Source of the DNA: CBDBIG01 sp965205845 [NCBI: bacterium] | Lineage (GTDB): Bacteria > SAR324 | Length of the DNA stretch: 64,000 nucleotides | Reading direction: 5' to 3' | Assembly (NCBI GenBank): GCA_965205845.1 | Contig: CBDBIG010000002.1 | Coordinates: 434,001 to 498,000 of the forward strand | Part shown: piece by piece, positions 1 through 8,235 of the stretch | Layout: every line of letters begins with the position of its first letter | How positions within the stretch are numbered: position 1 is the first letter of the stretch | Made by a program: the position numbers and the translations under genes | The notes under the pieces: generated by a model | Told to the model about the DNA's origin: nothing | Databases searched by the model: none | The model's input: only the letters and a program-made list of their open reading frames with translations

Positions 1-144
1 AGCAAATTTGATCCCTGGTTTTATCGCAACATGGCTGCCTTTTTGCCCAAGCGCCCCAAGTACCCCTGGCAGGAGGTGGTGTTTATGCTGACTTTTCTAT
101 GGTTGGTAAAAACGGGATTACACTTGGATTCAGCAACCCTTTAA
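1..144 (+). CDS. C-terminal end of an unknown protein (5' end outside the window)
   Basis: An open frame enters at base 1 and ends at a TAA at 142-144, leaving 47 residues. The piece is rich in Trp, Phe and Leu and has a hydrophobic stretch (EVVFMLTFLWLVKTGLHL), so it may end in or near a membrane. No start codon lies within the window and I do not recognise the family. It could also be a chance open frame, because only 47 codons are visible. Confidence 0.4.
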   Translation, partial: SKFDPWFYRNMAAFLPKRPKYPWQEVVFMLTFLWLVKTGLHLDSATL

Positions 145-326
145 AATAACAAGTGTGTGTGAGCACGTTTAGGACAAGCGGGTTTTGAAAAAAAATTGCT
201 TCGTATCAAGGCAAAATAAAAATGCGCAAGCAGGCAGGCCCTCTCTTCTTCGTTCACCACTTGGGTTGCCGCTTTTTGTTCCCTGCCCCCACCAGTAAAC
301 ACTGGCTCATCCCAAAACGCGTCAAT

Positions 327-404
327 CAAGTAATTGGCATCCACAGCAAAAAAGATGCCAATTACTTGTTCGTGAACAAATTATTTGTTAGACTGCTAGG
401 CAGT
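327..404. other. Cluster of three inverted repeats upstream of rpoN
   Basis: Bases 327-341 and 354-368 form a perfect 15 bp inverted repeat around a 12-base A-rich loop. It is followed at once by two shorter palindromes, 376-390 (AACAAATTATTTGTT) and 392-404 (ACTGCTAGGCAGT). The first could be a terminator or RNA hairpin. The stack in the spacer before rpoN could be operator or termination structure. The rest of the 145-484 spacer shows no gene. Confidence 0.5.
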
Positions 405-484
405 AATTTGGTGTATGCGCTCAAATAGTTCCCGGGCGAAGCTACTTTTTTTATTTGACTTAAGCGAAGCAGGAAGGGATACCG

Positions 485-2239
485 ATGGCGCTTAACATGA
501 AACTTCAACTGCGGCAAAGCCAGCAGCTGATTATGACCCCCCAACTTCGTCAAGCGATTAAACTTTTGCAACTTTCGCGCGTGGAACTGCAACAATTGGT
601 TGACCAGGCACTGATTGAAAACCCCGTGCTCGAGGAAACCCAGACCGAAGGGGATGCACAAGAAAGCGTGAGCATGGAGAGCGTGGAAGAAAACGCAAGG
701 CAAGAAGACGGGAGCGTGATTGAAAGCGAGCGTCACCTAGAAAACGATGCTGACTGGCGCGAGTACATCAATACTGGCAGTGGTTCGATGTCCGAGCGCT
801 TAGCCATCCGCCCTGACGGCCCCGATTCCAACCTGGAGGCCACCTTGGCAGGCAATGAAACCTTGCATGATCACCTGTATTGGCAGCTAGGGATGTCTTT
901 GTTAAGCCCAATTGAAAAACGCATTGGGCAAGCCATTATTGGTAGTTTAGATGGCGATGGCTATTTGAGTGTGAGTTTGCTTGAGATTTTGCAAGACCTG
1001 CAAAACGACTCCGCTGACTTACATCGTGAGACAGCCCAGAGCATCAAAAATAAGCAACTGACGCTAAACGTTTCCAAAAACGTCGACCTCGACCTGCTTT
1101 TTTTACGGCGCGAAGGTCCTCTCCGTGGTTTGCGTGTCGAGGAAGGCGAACCCCCTAAAAAGCAAGGGCGTAAGAAAAAGCAAGATGTGTTGCAAGAAAA
1201 AACCAGTCCCAACGCCGTGGCAGCCCCCAAACCTCAAGCCCTATCTCAAGGCGATACCCATGCCTTGATTGGCAAGCCTGTTTGCGCAGTGGCAGAAGCG
1301 GTCTTGCGTTTTGTGCAGCAATTTGACCCTTTGGGCGTGGGTGCACGCAGCATCCAAGAGTGTTTGAGCATCCAATTGTGTGCGATGGGATTGCAAGGTC
1401 ATCTACCCCATCTTCTGGTAAAAAACCACATTAAACTTCTTGAACTCCGTGACTTAGAACGTGCGGCACGCAAAACAAAAACCAGTGAAGCCGAGGTGGT
1501 TGAGGCCTATAAACTTATTCTCTCCCTTGAGCCAACCCCTGGGCGCCCTTTTGAGCGTGGTCGTGCCCAAGCCATCATCCCCGATGTGTACATGCTACGC
1601 GCACCTGCAGGGATGGGCAGTGGCGAAGACCGAGTAGGGCAGTATAAAATTAGCTTGAACGAGAGCGGAATTCCACGCTTGAAAATTAGCCGTTACTATC
1701 GGCAAATGGCACAAACCCAAGCCAACACGCCTTCATCCAACCTTACCCAAGAGTACATTCAAGAAAAGATCCGTGCGGGCAATTGGTTAATGAAAAGCAT
1801 TGAACAGCGTCAAAAAACCATTTTAAAAGTGGCTAAAAGTATTGTAAAACATCAGTACGACTTTTTCGATCTAGGCCCAACCCATCTAAAACCGCTGGTA
1901 TTAAAAGATGTCGCCGAAGATATTGAAGCCCATGAATCGACTGTGAGTCGCATTACCACCAGCAAATACATTCATACCCCAAGAGGTGTGTTTGAATTGA
2001 AATATTTTTTTGCTAGCGGTATTGACCAAGGCCATGGTGAGGTGGTTTCATCAAAAAAGATCAAGGATATGATCTCTAAGATTGTATCCCAAGAACACCC
2101 CAAAAAACCTTTGACAGATATTCAAATTGCAGACATCTTGTCAGGTGAAAATAACATTAAAGTGGCGCGGCGTACCGTGGCAAAATACCGAGAAGCGCTT
2201 CGTATCCTCCCCTCTAACCGCCGAAAACGCCCCTTTTAG
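485..2239 (+). CDS. rpoN: RNA polymerase sigma-54 factor
   Basis: Sigma-54 directs RNA polymerase to -24/-12 promoters opened by AAA+ activators. The N-terminus carries the Gln/Leu-rich activator-interaction region (LRQSQQLIMTPQLRQAIKLLQLS) and the C-terminus carries the RpoN box ARRTVAKYRE near residue 566. At 584 residues it is about 100 longer than usual. The excess is a Lys/Arg-rich low-complexity insert at roughly residues 180-260, including a run like KKQGRKKKQ, between the two halves of the core-binding domain. An AAGGGA ribosome site precedes the ATG. rpmG follows 30 bases downstream. Confidence 0.97.
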   Translation: MALNMKLQLRQSQQLIMTPQLRQAIKLLQLSRVELQQLVDQALIENPVLEETQTEGDAQESVSMESVEENARQEDGSVIESERHLENDADWREYINTGSGSMSERLAIRPDGPDSNLEATLAGNETLHDHLYWQLGMSLLSPIEKRIGQAIIGSLDGDGYLSVSLLEILQDLQNDSADLHRETAQSIKNKQLTLNVSKNVDLDLLFLRREGPLRGLRVEEGEPPKKQGRKKKQDVLQEKTSPNAVAAPKPQALSQGDTHALIGKPVCAVAEAVLRFVQQFDPLGVGARSIQECLSIQLCAMGLQGHLPHLLVKNHIKLLELRDLERAARKTKTSEAEVVEAYKLILSLEPTPGRPFERGRAQAIIPDVYMLRAPAGMGSGEDRVGQYKISLNESGIPRLKISRYYRQMAQTQANTPSSNLTQEYIQEKIRAGNWLMKSIEQRQKTILKVAKSIVKHQYDFFDLGPTHLKPLVLKDVAEDIEAHESTVSRITTSKYIHTPRGVFELKYFFASGIDQGHGEVVSSKKIKDMISKIVSQEHPKKPLTDIQIADILSGENNIKVARRTVAKYREALRILPSNRRKRPF

Positions 2240-2269
2240 AGGGCTTAAAAAAAGGAACCATGTATTGCT

Positions 2270-2431
2270 ATGGCTGCTAAAGGCCGAGAAATCGTTCAAT
2301 TAAAATCAGAAGTTTCAGGGTATTTTTATACCACCTTTAAAAACAAGGTAAATACCTCTGCCAAACTGCGCTTTAAAAAATACGACCCCACGGTGCGTAA
2401 GCATGTTTGGTTCGAAGAGAGCAAGATCTAG
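2270..2431 (+). CDS. rpmG: 50S ribosomal protein L33
   Basis: This 53-residue protein begins [20 protein letters not shown] and contains the L33 core [25 protein letters not shown]. It has no cysteines, so it is the zinc-free form, which differs from the CxxC form. An AAGGA sits about 12 bases before the ATG. A preceding ATG (2261) opens only a six-codon frame, so 2270 is the start. It lies 30 bases after rpoN and is probably cotranscribed with it. It falls below usual ORF length cut-offs. Confidence 0.93.
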   Translation: MAAKGREIVQLKSEVSGYFYTTFKNKVNTSAKLRFKKYDPTVRKHVWFEESKI

Positions 2432-2897
2432 CCTTTCACCACCGTCAAACTGTGCGTGTCCCCGTCCTCATGCTTATGCCGCCACATGGAGATAAGCGGA
2501 ATATAGCGAATGTTCCCGTCCCCATGCTTATGGGGCCACATGGAAATAACGGGATATGGCGAGATTTCTGACACAACTGCACCCCCCACAAAGATAGCTG
2601 TGCCCATTCACATGCTTTGCGACTCGTAATTTAACGGATTTTTTGTGGGTAATCGCGATTTTCGGGTCGCGATTTGCAAGCAAAGAGGAGACTGCAGCAT
2701 ACCAAAAAGCCCATCTGCAAGGCTCACAAGGCCAAGATTGCATTACGCAAAAAGCCTACCGCAGGGCGCATTTTTCAAACTAACCACTCTAAAGGGAGTG
2801 TGTTTCGTTGGCTTCGAAACGGTCCACGCCCAACGCTTGGCTTGCCTCGCGGGCATCCGCAAATGGCGGCGGTCAAGGGGCAATAGCCCCCTCGCCA
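2432..2897. repeat. Gene-free spacer with dispersed repeat copy 1
   Basis: About 2510-2640 is the best-preserved copy of a degenerate intergenic repeat that recurs at 7915-8066 (inverted), 33010-33085, 52108-52190 and 52655-52742 (inverted). Shared landmarks in order are CCCGTCCCCATGC, AATAACGGGATAT, TTTCTGACACAACTG and CACATGCTTTGCGACT. A truncated tandem half-copy lies at 2457-2505. I see no convincing gene in this stretch. Confidence 0.65.
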
Positions 2898-3145
2898 AGC
2901 GGAGAAAATTACATGCAAAAAGCCATCCCCATTGTCACCTTTCGCGCTCTGGTCGAGCAGCAAATGGGGTATCACAACGCCCAGCCAGGGCGTAAGGAGG
3001 GCTTATGTAACGGGCGTTCTTTTGATGAGGTCTTTGCCGAGAGTTACGCCACAAGCCCCATTGCCAAGGCCAGCCAGCAGTGCCGTTTTTTACGCGCCAG
3101 CCGAGCAAATCAAGGCCCACAAATACGATGCCAGGGTGCGCATCT
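2898..3145 (+). pseudogene. Relic of a Mu-type transposase (C-terminal part)
   Basis: The translation TFRALVEQQMGYHNAQPGRK, then GRSFDEVFAESYATSPIAKAS, and in another frame AEQIKAHKYDARVRI matches what I know of the end of the catalytic domain and start of the C-terminal barrel of phage Mu A-like transposases. The match needs at least one frame change and the upstream DDE domain is missing, so this is a dead fragment. It runs directly into a dam-like fragment, suggesting a deletion junction near 3145. Confidence 0.6.
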
Positions 3146-3330
3146 TGGATGCAAACCTTGGCCAAGACGTGCTCAACCGCTACGATTCAACAAAAACCCC
3201 CTTCTACCTCGACTTAGCCCTACCACGGGCACGAAAAGCGACGATGGCAAGGTTTTTTGTTGAGCTAAGACTTTGAAAGTCTCGCAACGGTTAAAGGGCA
3301 AGGCAAGTTTCTACTGAGCATCACTAACAA
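3146..3330 (+). pseudogene. Relic of a D12-class adenine-specific DNA methyltransferase (C-terminal half)
   Basis: Frames in this stretch read LGQDVLNRYDSTKTPFYLD, then PYHGHEK, then DGKVF and KFLLSI. This is the order around the FYLDPPY catalytic motif and the following region of phage Dam methylases. At least two frame changes are needed. The complementary N-terminal half of a similar gene is at 9505-9755. Confidence 0.5.
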
Positions 3331-3380
3331 AGGAGGCAAGCGATTGATGGCAAAATCGATAGGTAAAAAACATGCCATCT
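3331..3380 (+). other. Orphan ribosome binding site and gene start
   Basis: AAAGGAGGCAAGCGATTGATGGCAAA pairs a strong Shine-Dalgarno with an ATG, but the frame closes after 11 codons. Nearly the same sequence occurs at 9790-9816. The two probably mark the start of the same lost gene in two decayed copies. Confidence 0.45.
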
Positions 3381-3556
3381 GAAATTAAACGGCGAAACCG
3401 ACGGTGGCAAAGCATGGGAAAGAAGATGCAAAACCATGTGAACGTTTACATTACAAGTTCTTTTTTTTTCCAAAGGACTTCGTGCTAGGCTCAAACACCC
3501 CTTTTCAGAGCATAGCACAACAGCGTAACACCTTGCTTATTAAAAGGTTTTCCCCC

Positions 3557-4589
3557 ATGCCTGCACCCCAACAAGCAAACCTTGCACTCCAATTTAACTA
3601 CGATGGCACCACCACCAGTGCCTATGAGGTGGCTATCGCTTCCCCCTACTAAAAAACCTATCTGTGAGGTGGCGAAATGACTTCGAAAAACAAAACAACG
3701 TTCACCATGGCGTTCTCGAGGCCCTGCCCTCGATGACCACTTGATTGACGTCAGAGATTTGGCCAGTGCCTTACTGTCGATTGGCGATCTTTGCTCGGTT
3801 GCTTGCAAGCGGCAATATGGCCAAGGTGCTGCGACACGGGTTCAAGTAAAGGCCTTGCACCCTGGCTCGTTTCAAATTGACCTCCAATTGTTGTTAAATC
3901 TCAAACAACAACTCCTTGCCCTACTCAATGCTCCTAAAATCCAAGCGGTTGCAACCGTCTGCTCCATCATAGGGGTTTGCAACCTCCTTCAAGTTTTTAA
4001 AGGGCAAGCCACCAAAGGCAACAACACCGCAGCCAGATGGTAAAATCTCCATTGAAAACAAGGATGGAAATGTACAGATTTTTACAGCCTTTAGTGTTGA
4101 TCTCTGCTAATGCGTCCACCGTACAAAATGCCTTGCAAAAGTGCGTTAAGCCGTTAGAACGTGAAGGCATTGCAAGGGTTGGCTTTGCAGTTTGAGCAAG
4201 GCGAGCAACGAGAGAGGTCGGAAATAACCCCTGATGACCTCCCTTATTTTGCACTTCATGAGGGTGAGATGGAAGAAAGCGAGCACGAACTCTGGGTGCA
4301 AATTGTCGATTTATCTTTTGATGAAACGCACAAATGGCGGGTGTCTGATGGCGACACAACGTATCTTGTTTCATTAAAAGATGCCACATTTCAAAAAACA
4401 TTGAAGCAGGTCGCACCCAGTTTTCTGTGCACGATAGATTAAGGATTAGAATGCGCAAAAACCCAGTGGCAAGCGGGAGGCAAGTTGAAAGCCACCCATG
4501 AACTTTTAGAGGTGCTCAGCCACAAAAAACCAGAACAAGGCTTTTATTCCATTCGCCCCAAATGCTTCAAAAAAGGATGCCTAAATTGA
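3557..4589 (+). pseudogene. Multiply frameshifted unnamed conserved gene
   Basis: Consecutive pieces in changing frames read as one protein: MPAPQQANLALQFNYDG, IDVRDLASALLSIGDLC...VQVKALHPGSFQIDLQLLLNLKQQLLALL, DGKISIENKDGNVQIFTAFSVDL, NASTVQNALQKCVKPLEREGI, ITPDDLPYFALHEGEMEESEHELWVQIV, and KTQWQAGGKLKATHELLEVLSHKKPEQG. The pattern resembles a hypothetical family that I recall without a name or function. At least five frame changes are needed between 3650 and 4450. The longest intact piece is 4161-4442 (93 codons). Confidence 0.6.
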
Positions 4590-4733
4590 CCGCTTAGATT
4601 TTTTGTCAATCAAAGGCATAAAGGGCATCGCTGTGGCGGTTGAAAAAATCCCATGGATTGTGTTAAATTGCCTTTAGCGTTCATGAATAAAATCCCACTT
4701 CGCCACCTCTTTTTTTTCTTAAGCGCAAACGCT

Positions 4734-5048
4734 ATGGCCTTAACCGAACACATGGAACTGGTTGAACCCTTTGAAAAAGCAGGGTTCGACAAACCCCAAG
4801 CACAAGCCTTGGCAGGGCTGGTGGGGGTCATCAATCGCCGTTTTGATGCCGTCGACCAACGCTTTGATGCCATTGAGCAACGCTTTGATGCCATTGAGCA
4901 ACGCTTTAATGCCATTGAGCACCGCCTTGATGGCGTGGAAACCGAGATGCGCGAGATGCGTAAGGAACTGCACAGTTTGCCCTGGAAGATGTTTACCATG
5001 ATGCTCACCGTGGCAGCCTTGGTGATTGCAGCCCAAAAGTTGCTCTAA
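4734..5048 (+). CDS. Small coiled-coil protein with C-terminal membrane anchor (copy A)
   Basis: The 104-residue product starts MALTEHMELVEPFEKAGFDK. It continues with five 7-residue repeats (RFDAVDQ, RFDAIEQ, RFDAIEQ, RFNAIEH, RLDGVET), a textbook coiled coil, and ends in a hydrophobic helix (MFTMMLTVAALVIAAQKLL). The layout resembles the DUF1640/CCDC90-like group of anchored coiled-coil proteins, but function is unknown. I chose the ATG at 4734 because homology with copy B is full-length from there. An in-frame ATG at 4653 exists, but its extension is not conserved. No Shine-Dalgarno is visible. Confidence 0.7.
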   Translation: MALTEHMELVEPFEKAGFDKPQAQALAGLVGVINRRFDAVDQRFDAIEQRFDAIEQRFNAIEHRLDGVETEMREMRKELHSLPWKMFTMMLTVAALVIAAQKLL

Positions 5049-5139
5049 ACCCATGGCTTGCCCTTCCCCGCTATCGCCCAAAGGTTTTGCAAGTGCATCA
5101 AATCTGCCCCACCACCTTTTTTTCTTAAGCGTAAACGCT

Positions 5140-5478
5140 ATGGCCTTAACCGAACACATGGAATTGGTTGAACCCTTTGAAAAAGCAGGGTTCGACAAAC
5201 CCCAAGCACAAGCCTTGGCAGGGCTGGCGGGGCGCATCGAGCAACGCCTTGATGGTATGGAAGCCGAAACGCGTGCGCGTTTTGATGCCATCGACCAACG
5301 CTTTAATGCCATCGACCAACGCTTTAATGCCATTGAGCACCGCCTTGATAGCCTTGAAACCGAGATGCGCACACGCCTTGCAGGGGTGGAGCGCGAACTG
5401 CACAGTTTGCCCTGGAAGATGTTTACCATGATGCTCACCGTGGCGGCCTTGGTGATTGCAGCCCAAAAGTTGCTCTAA
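5140..5478 (+). CDS. Small coiled-coil protein with C-terminal membrane anchor (copy B)
   Basis: This 112-residue paralogue of the gene at 4734-5048 arose by tandem duplication. The N-terminal 30 residues and the C-terminal anchor (HSLPWKMFTMMLTVAALVIAAQKLL) are nearly identical to copy A. The central heptad block differs in number and phase (RLDGMEAETRARFDAIDQ, RFNAIDQ, RFNAIEH, RLDSLETEMRTRLAGVERE). This suggests rapid gain and loss of 21-base units. Function is unknown. The product probably oligomerises at the inner membrane. Confidence 0.7.
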   Translation: MALTEHMELVEPFEKAGFDKPQAQALAGLAGRIEQRLDGMEAETRARFDAIDQRFNAIDQRFNAIEHRLDSLETEMRTRLAGVERELHSLPWKMFTMMLTVAALVIAAQKLL

Positions 5479-6146
5479 ACCCATGGCTTGCCACCCCCGC
5501 TTACCGCCCAAAGGTTTTGCAAGAGATCCAAATCAAGGCCGTTCGACCGGGCAGAACCTTGGGCCCATTGCGCTACGCTAAGGGCATTTTGGGCGGTTGC
5601 CCCCACATCAATCTTGGTGCCTGCATTATCGGTTAGCCATAGGCCACCGTCTCCGTTGGCGGCTGCTGTAAGGCTTGCCATCTGTTTACCTTGGGCATCG
5701 TTTAATCTTAAATAGGCATGGCCTTTTTTCCCCACGGCAAAGGTGCCCTTAGACTTACCTCCCGGGGTTCTTCAATGTCCCCTGTGTTGTTAGGCGTAAT
5801 GGCACGCAGGCGGGTCCCCCCGCGCTCCAAAAAAAACAAGGTCTGCCCCACGCTCACAAGGGGGCACGTTCGCACAGGGCAAACGGCTTACCTCGCGAAT
5901 GCTGGGCACGCTTAACGTATTGGCACTGTAGTTCTTCTCAGGGGTTAGTTGGTGCACTGCATCGGTGCTTCCCAAAAACAAACGCTTTGCATGGGGCAGC
6001 ATCCACCGCGTTTTGCTAACCATCGCGATGAGGCAAGGGAGTTTTTGCGAAACGGACACTGGAGAATAAACCCATTTTTGTTTGTATTTTTTAGCGGCAA
6101 GTGATAGTACACTGTCGCCTGGTGTTATGCCTGGGTTTCTTTTCAC
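5478..6146 (-). pseudogene. Broken gene of unknown function
   Basis: On the minus strand the 3' part (5735-5478) reads GKSKGTFAVGKKGHAYLRLN, DAQGKQMASLTAAANGDGGLWL and TDNAGTKIDVGATAQNAL, clearly protein-like. The 5' part (6146-5790, MKRNPGITPGDSVLSLAAKK...) lies in another frame and is separated by stops near 5760-5790. I do not recognise the family. It is convergent with copy B of the coiled-coil gene, and its last 40 or so bases are part of the tandem duplication. Confidence 0.4.
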
Positions 6147-6170
6147 AAGGAAGGGTTTTAAAAAAATACC

Positions 6171-7646
6171 ATGCGCCTTACCTTCAAATTGAGCCTTTTA
6201 TTGCTTGTGGCCAGCTGCTTTACGCCAGGCCAAGATAGACGCGAGAAATTATTTATCGAGTCTGTGGTAAGCCATCTACGTGGGGGCAGGTGTGTGAAAT
6301 GGAGCCACGGCCCGTTGTATTGTTGGGGAAAATATGCCGGGCTTCCAACAGCGGAATTTTCAAGTGACCCCTACCCCCACAGCCCAAAGCCTGTGACCTT
6401 GCAAGGTTTCAACACGGCAGACATTGTTCAAATGGCGGCAACAGAACAAACGCTTTGTGCGCGCCTAACCCATGGTGGGCTCCAATGCTGGGGCGGTGGT
6501 ATTGTACCTGGCGGTAAGGAATTTTACGAATTGGGGCGTGGTTTCCTTGCAAGTCCTCTCTACACACCCATTCCCAAACCTGTGGTGGGGTTAGGGGGTG
6601 TGGGGACGACCCTCAATGAGGTGAGTTCCATTGCAGCGGGAAATGGGACCTTTTGCGCCGTGTTTGGCAACCAAGGCGAGGTTGCCTGCTGGGGCAATAG
6701 TGGCGAACAATATCGCCTTGGCGTTGACCCAATCCAACCCGTGGGTGGTAGGCTAATGACAATGAGTGGTTCGCCAGCGATAGTTAATGGTGGCTCCCCA
6801 ACACCTTTGGCCGTTGAGGCACCCGACCGCCCCACAGGGGGAAGTCGAAAAAAACTAAGGGGTGCTGCGCGCCTTATCAGTGCCTGGGTGGTGCTAATGC
6901 GAGATGGCACCTTGGTGACCTGGAGCAATGGCTTTGGCAACGAACTTCACAATCATTTAGGCCATTATTTGGGTCGAGATAAGCATGGTATAGACGCTAT
7001 GGTGGAGCCAGGCAGGGTTTTGAACCCCGTTGGAATGGGGGGATTTTTGAGCGATGTCCGCCTGGCATCTGCCAGCCCGATGCACACTTGTGCAGCAATT
7101 GGTGAAGCAACCACGATGTATTGCTGGGGGAAAAACAGCACTGGCCAAGTGGGCAATGGCAGCAGCAGCTTGCGCACTAATGGCAGCAACGACGCCGCCG
7201 CCTATGCACCGCGCCCCGTTAAGGTATTGCCTCCTACAGGAACAGCTACCTCGTTGGGGAGGATTTTGGGTATCATTACGCCTTGGTTTAGAACTTGCGT
7301 CATCAACGTGCAGCTTGAGGTGTTTTGCTGGGGCACCAACAAAACCCCTCATGACATTTACCAGCTGGGAAATACAGACAGAATTTTGCGCCCAATCAGG
7401 GTGTTTAGCACTGCGCGTGTGCTTGCCCTATACGTCCGTAGAGATTCGCTGTGCCTTCACTATGTAAGCAATCTTAAATGTGTGGGCCTGAATGAGGGTA
7501 GGTCCAACTTGGGTATTGGAATCGTTGGTGATTTAAATTTAAAAAATAGACTGGGCTTTGGTAATAACGACGATTTCTATGGTAACCACGATGAGGAAAC
7601 CCTAGCAAATGCCACCTTTTTAGAGTTCCCTGGCGTGCCTGAATAA
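6171..7646 (+). CDS. RCC1-repeat lipoprotein
   Basis: This 491-residue protein has a lipoprotein signal (MRLTFKLSLLLLVASC, lipobox VASC). It then shows repeated blade motifs ending in cysteine plus WG: GPLYCWGKY, GGLQCWGGG, GEVACWGNS, TMYCWGKNSTGQVGNG and LEVFCWGTN. These are typical of regulator-of-chromosome-condensation (RCC1) beta-propellers. It probably sits on an envelope face as a binding propeller; no enzyme motif is seen. Extra N- and C-terminal cysteines may form disulfides. It is flanked by repeat-rich spacers and has no obvious operon partner. Confidence 0.8.
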   Translation: MRLTFKLSLLLLVASCFTPGQDRREKLFIESVVSHLRGGRCVKWSHGPLYCWGKYAGLPTAEFSSDPYPHSPKPVTLQGFNTADIVQMAATEQTLCARLTHGGLQCWGGGIVPGGKEFYELGRGFLASPLYTPIPKPVVGLGGVGTTLNEVSSIAAGNGTFCAVFGNQGEVACWGNSGEQYRLGVDPIQPVGGRLMTMSGSPAIVNGGSPTPLAVEAPDRPTGGSRKKLRGAARLISAWVVLMRDGTLVTWSNGFGNELHNHLGHYLGRDKHGIDAMVEPGRVLNPVGMGGFLSDVRLASASPMHTCAAIGEATTMYCWGKNSTGQVGNGSSSLRTNGSNDAAAYAPRPVKVLPPTGTATSLGRILGIITPWFRTCVINVQLEVFCWGTNKTPHDIYQLGNTDRILRPIRVFSTARVLALYVRRDSLCLHYVSNLKCVGLNEGRSNLGIGIVGDLNLKNRLGFGNNDDFYGNHDEETLANATFLEFPGVPE

Positions 7647-8235
7647 GCTTTAAGGGGGGGGGCTGTGGGGGTGGCTGGGTTCACCTATAAAGGGCTCGCA
7701 ATAGGCAGGGATGTTCTGTGCTTTCAATGATACCAGCCAATTCTTTTGAAAGCCTATGCGCTTAGCATTGCTTCATCTCCGCCTTGTCTGCCAAGAGCAC
7801 GTTCGCTCAAGCCTTCCCCTTGCCCCGCCACAATGGGGGTGTGCCCGCGCAAGGTCGGGAAGGATAAAGGTGGACTCTTTGAACATCACGAGTTGCCCTA
7901 TGCTTTGGGTGCTTGTGGTAAGCGAACCCACCCGAAAAAAACCCATCATTTTTCTAGTCGCAAAGCATGTGTCTCGGCACAGCCATCTTTTTGGAGTACA
8001 GTTGTATCAGAAACAACGCTATATCCCGTTATTTCAATGTGGTGTCAAAGCATGGGGACGGGGACCCCTTGAAAACAAACTTGGCTTGACGAACCCCATG
8101 AGGGTATGATGCCCTCTATAGACATGGTTTGTGTTTGGGGTATAACGGGAGAGTAGCCTTTACCAAAAAAACACGGCAGCATCACTTTTTTTGACAATGT
8201 TATCGTTCAATCCTTCATCCGTACTGTAATGTGTT
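7647..8235. repeat. Spacer with dispersed repeat copy 2 (inverted)
   Basis: About 7915-8066 is the reverse complement of the repeat at 2510-2640. It carries AGTCGCAAAGCATGTG, CAGCCATCTTT, GTTGTATCAGAAAC, ATATCCCGTTATTTCAATGTGG and AAAGCATGGGGACGGGG in order. It extends leftward to AAGCGAACCCACCCGAAAAAAACCCATCATTTT, shared with the copy at 52108. No convincing gene is seen in the rest. Confidence 0.65.

Larger units (their letters stand above)
4699..5524. repeat. Tandem duplication of a roughly 410 bp unit
   Basis: Copy A spans about 4699-5107 and copy B about 5108-5524. Each begins in a T-rich run before a conserved sequence ending CTTAAGCGYAAACGCTATGGCC, carries one small coiled-coil gene, and ends with CTAAACCCATGGCTTGCC followed by CAAAGGTTTTGCAAG. 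The unit therefore also includes the 3' end of the convergent broken gene at 5478-6146. The copies differ by indels inside the coiled-coil repeat. Confidence 0.8.
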
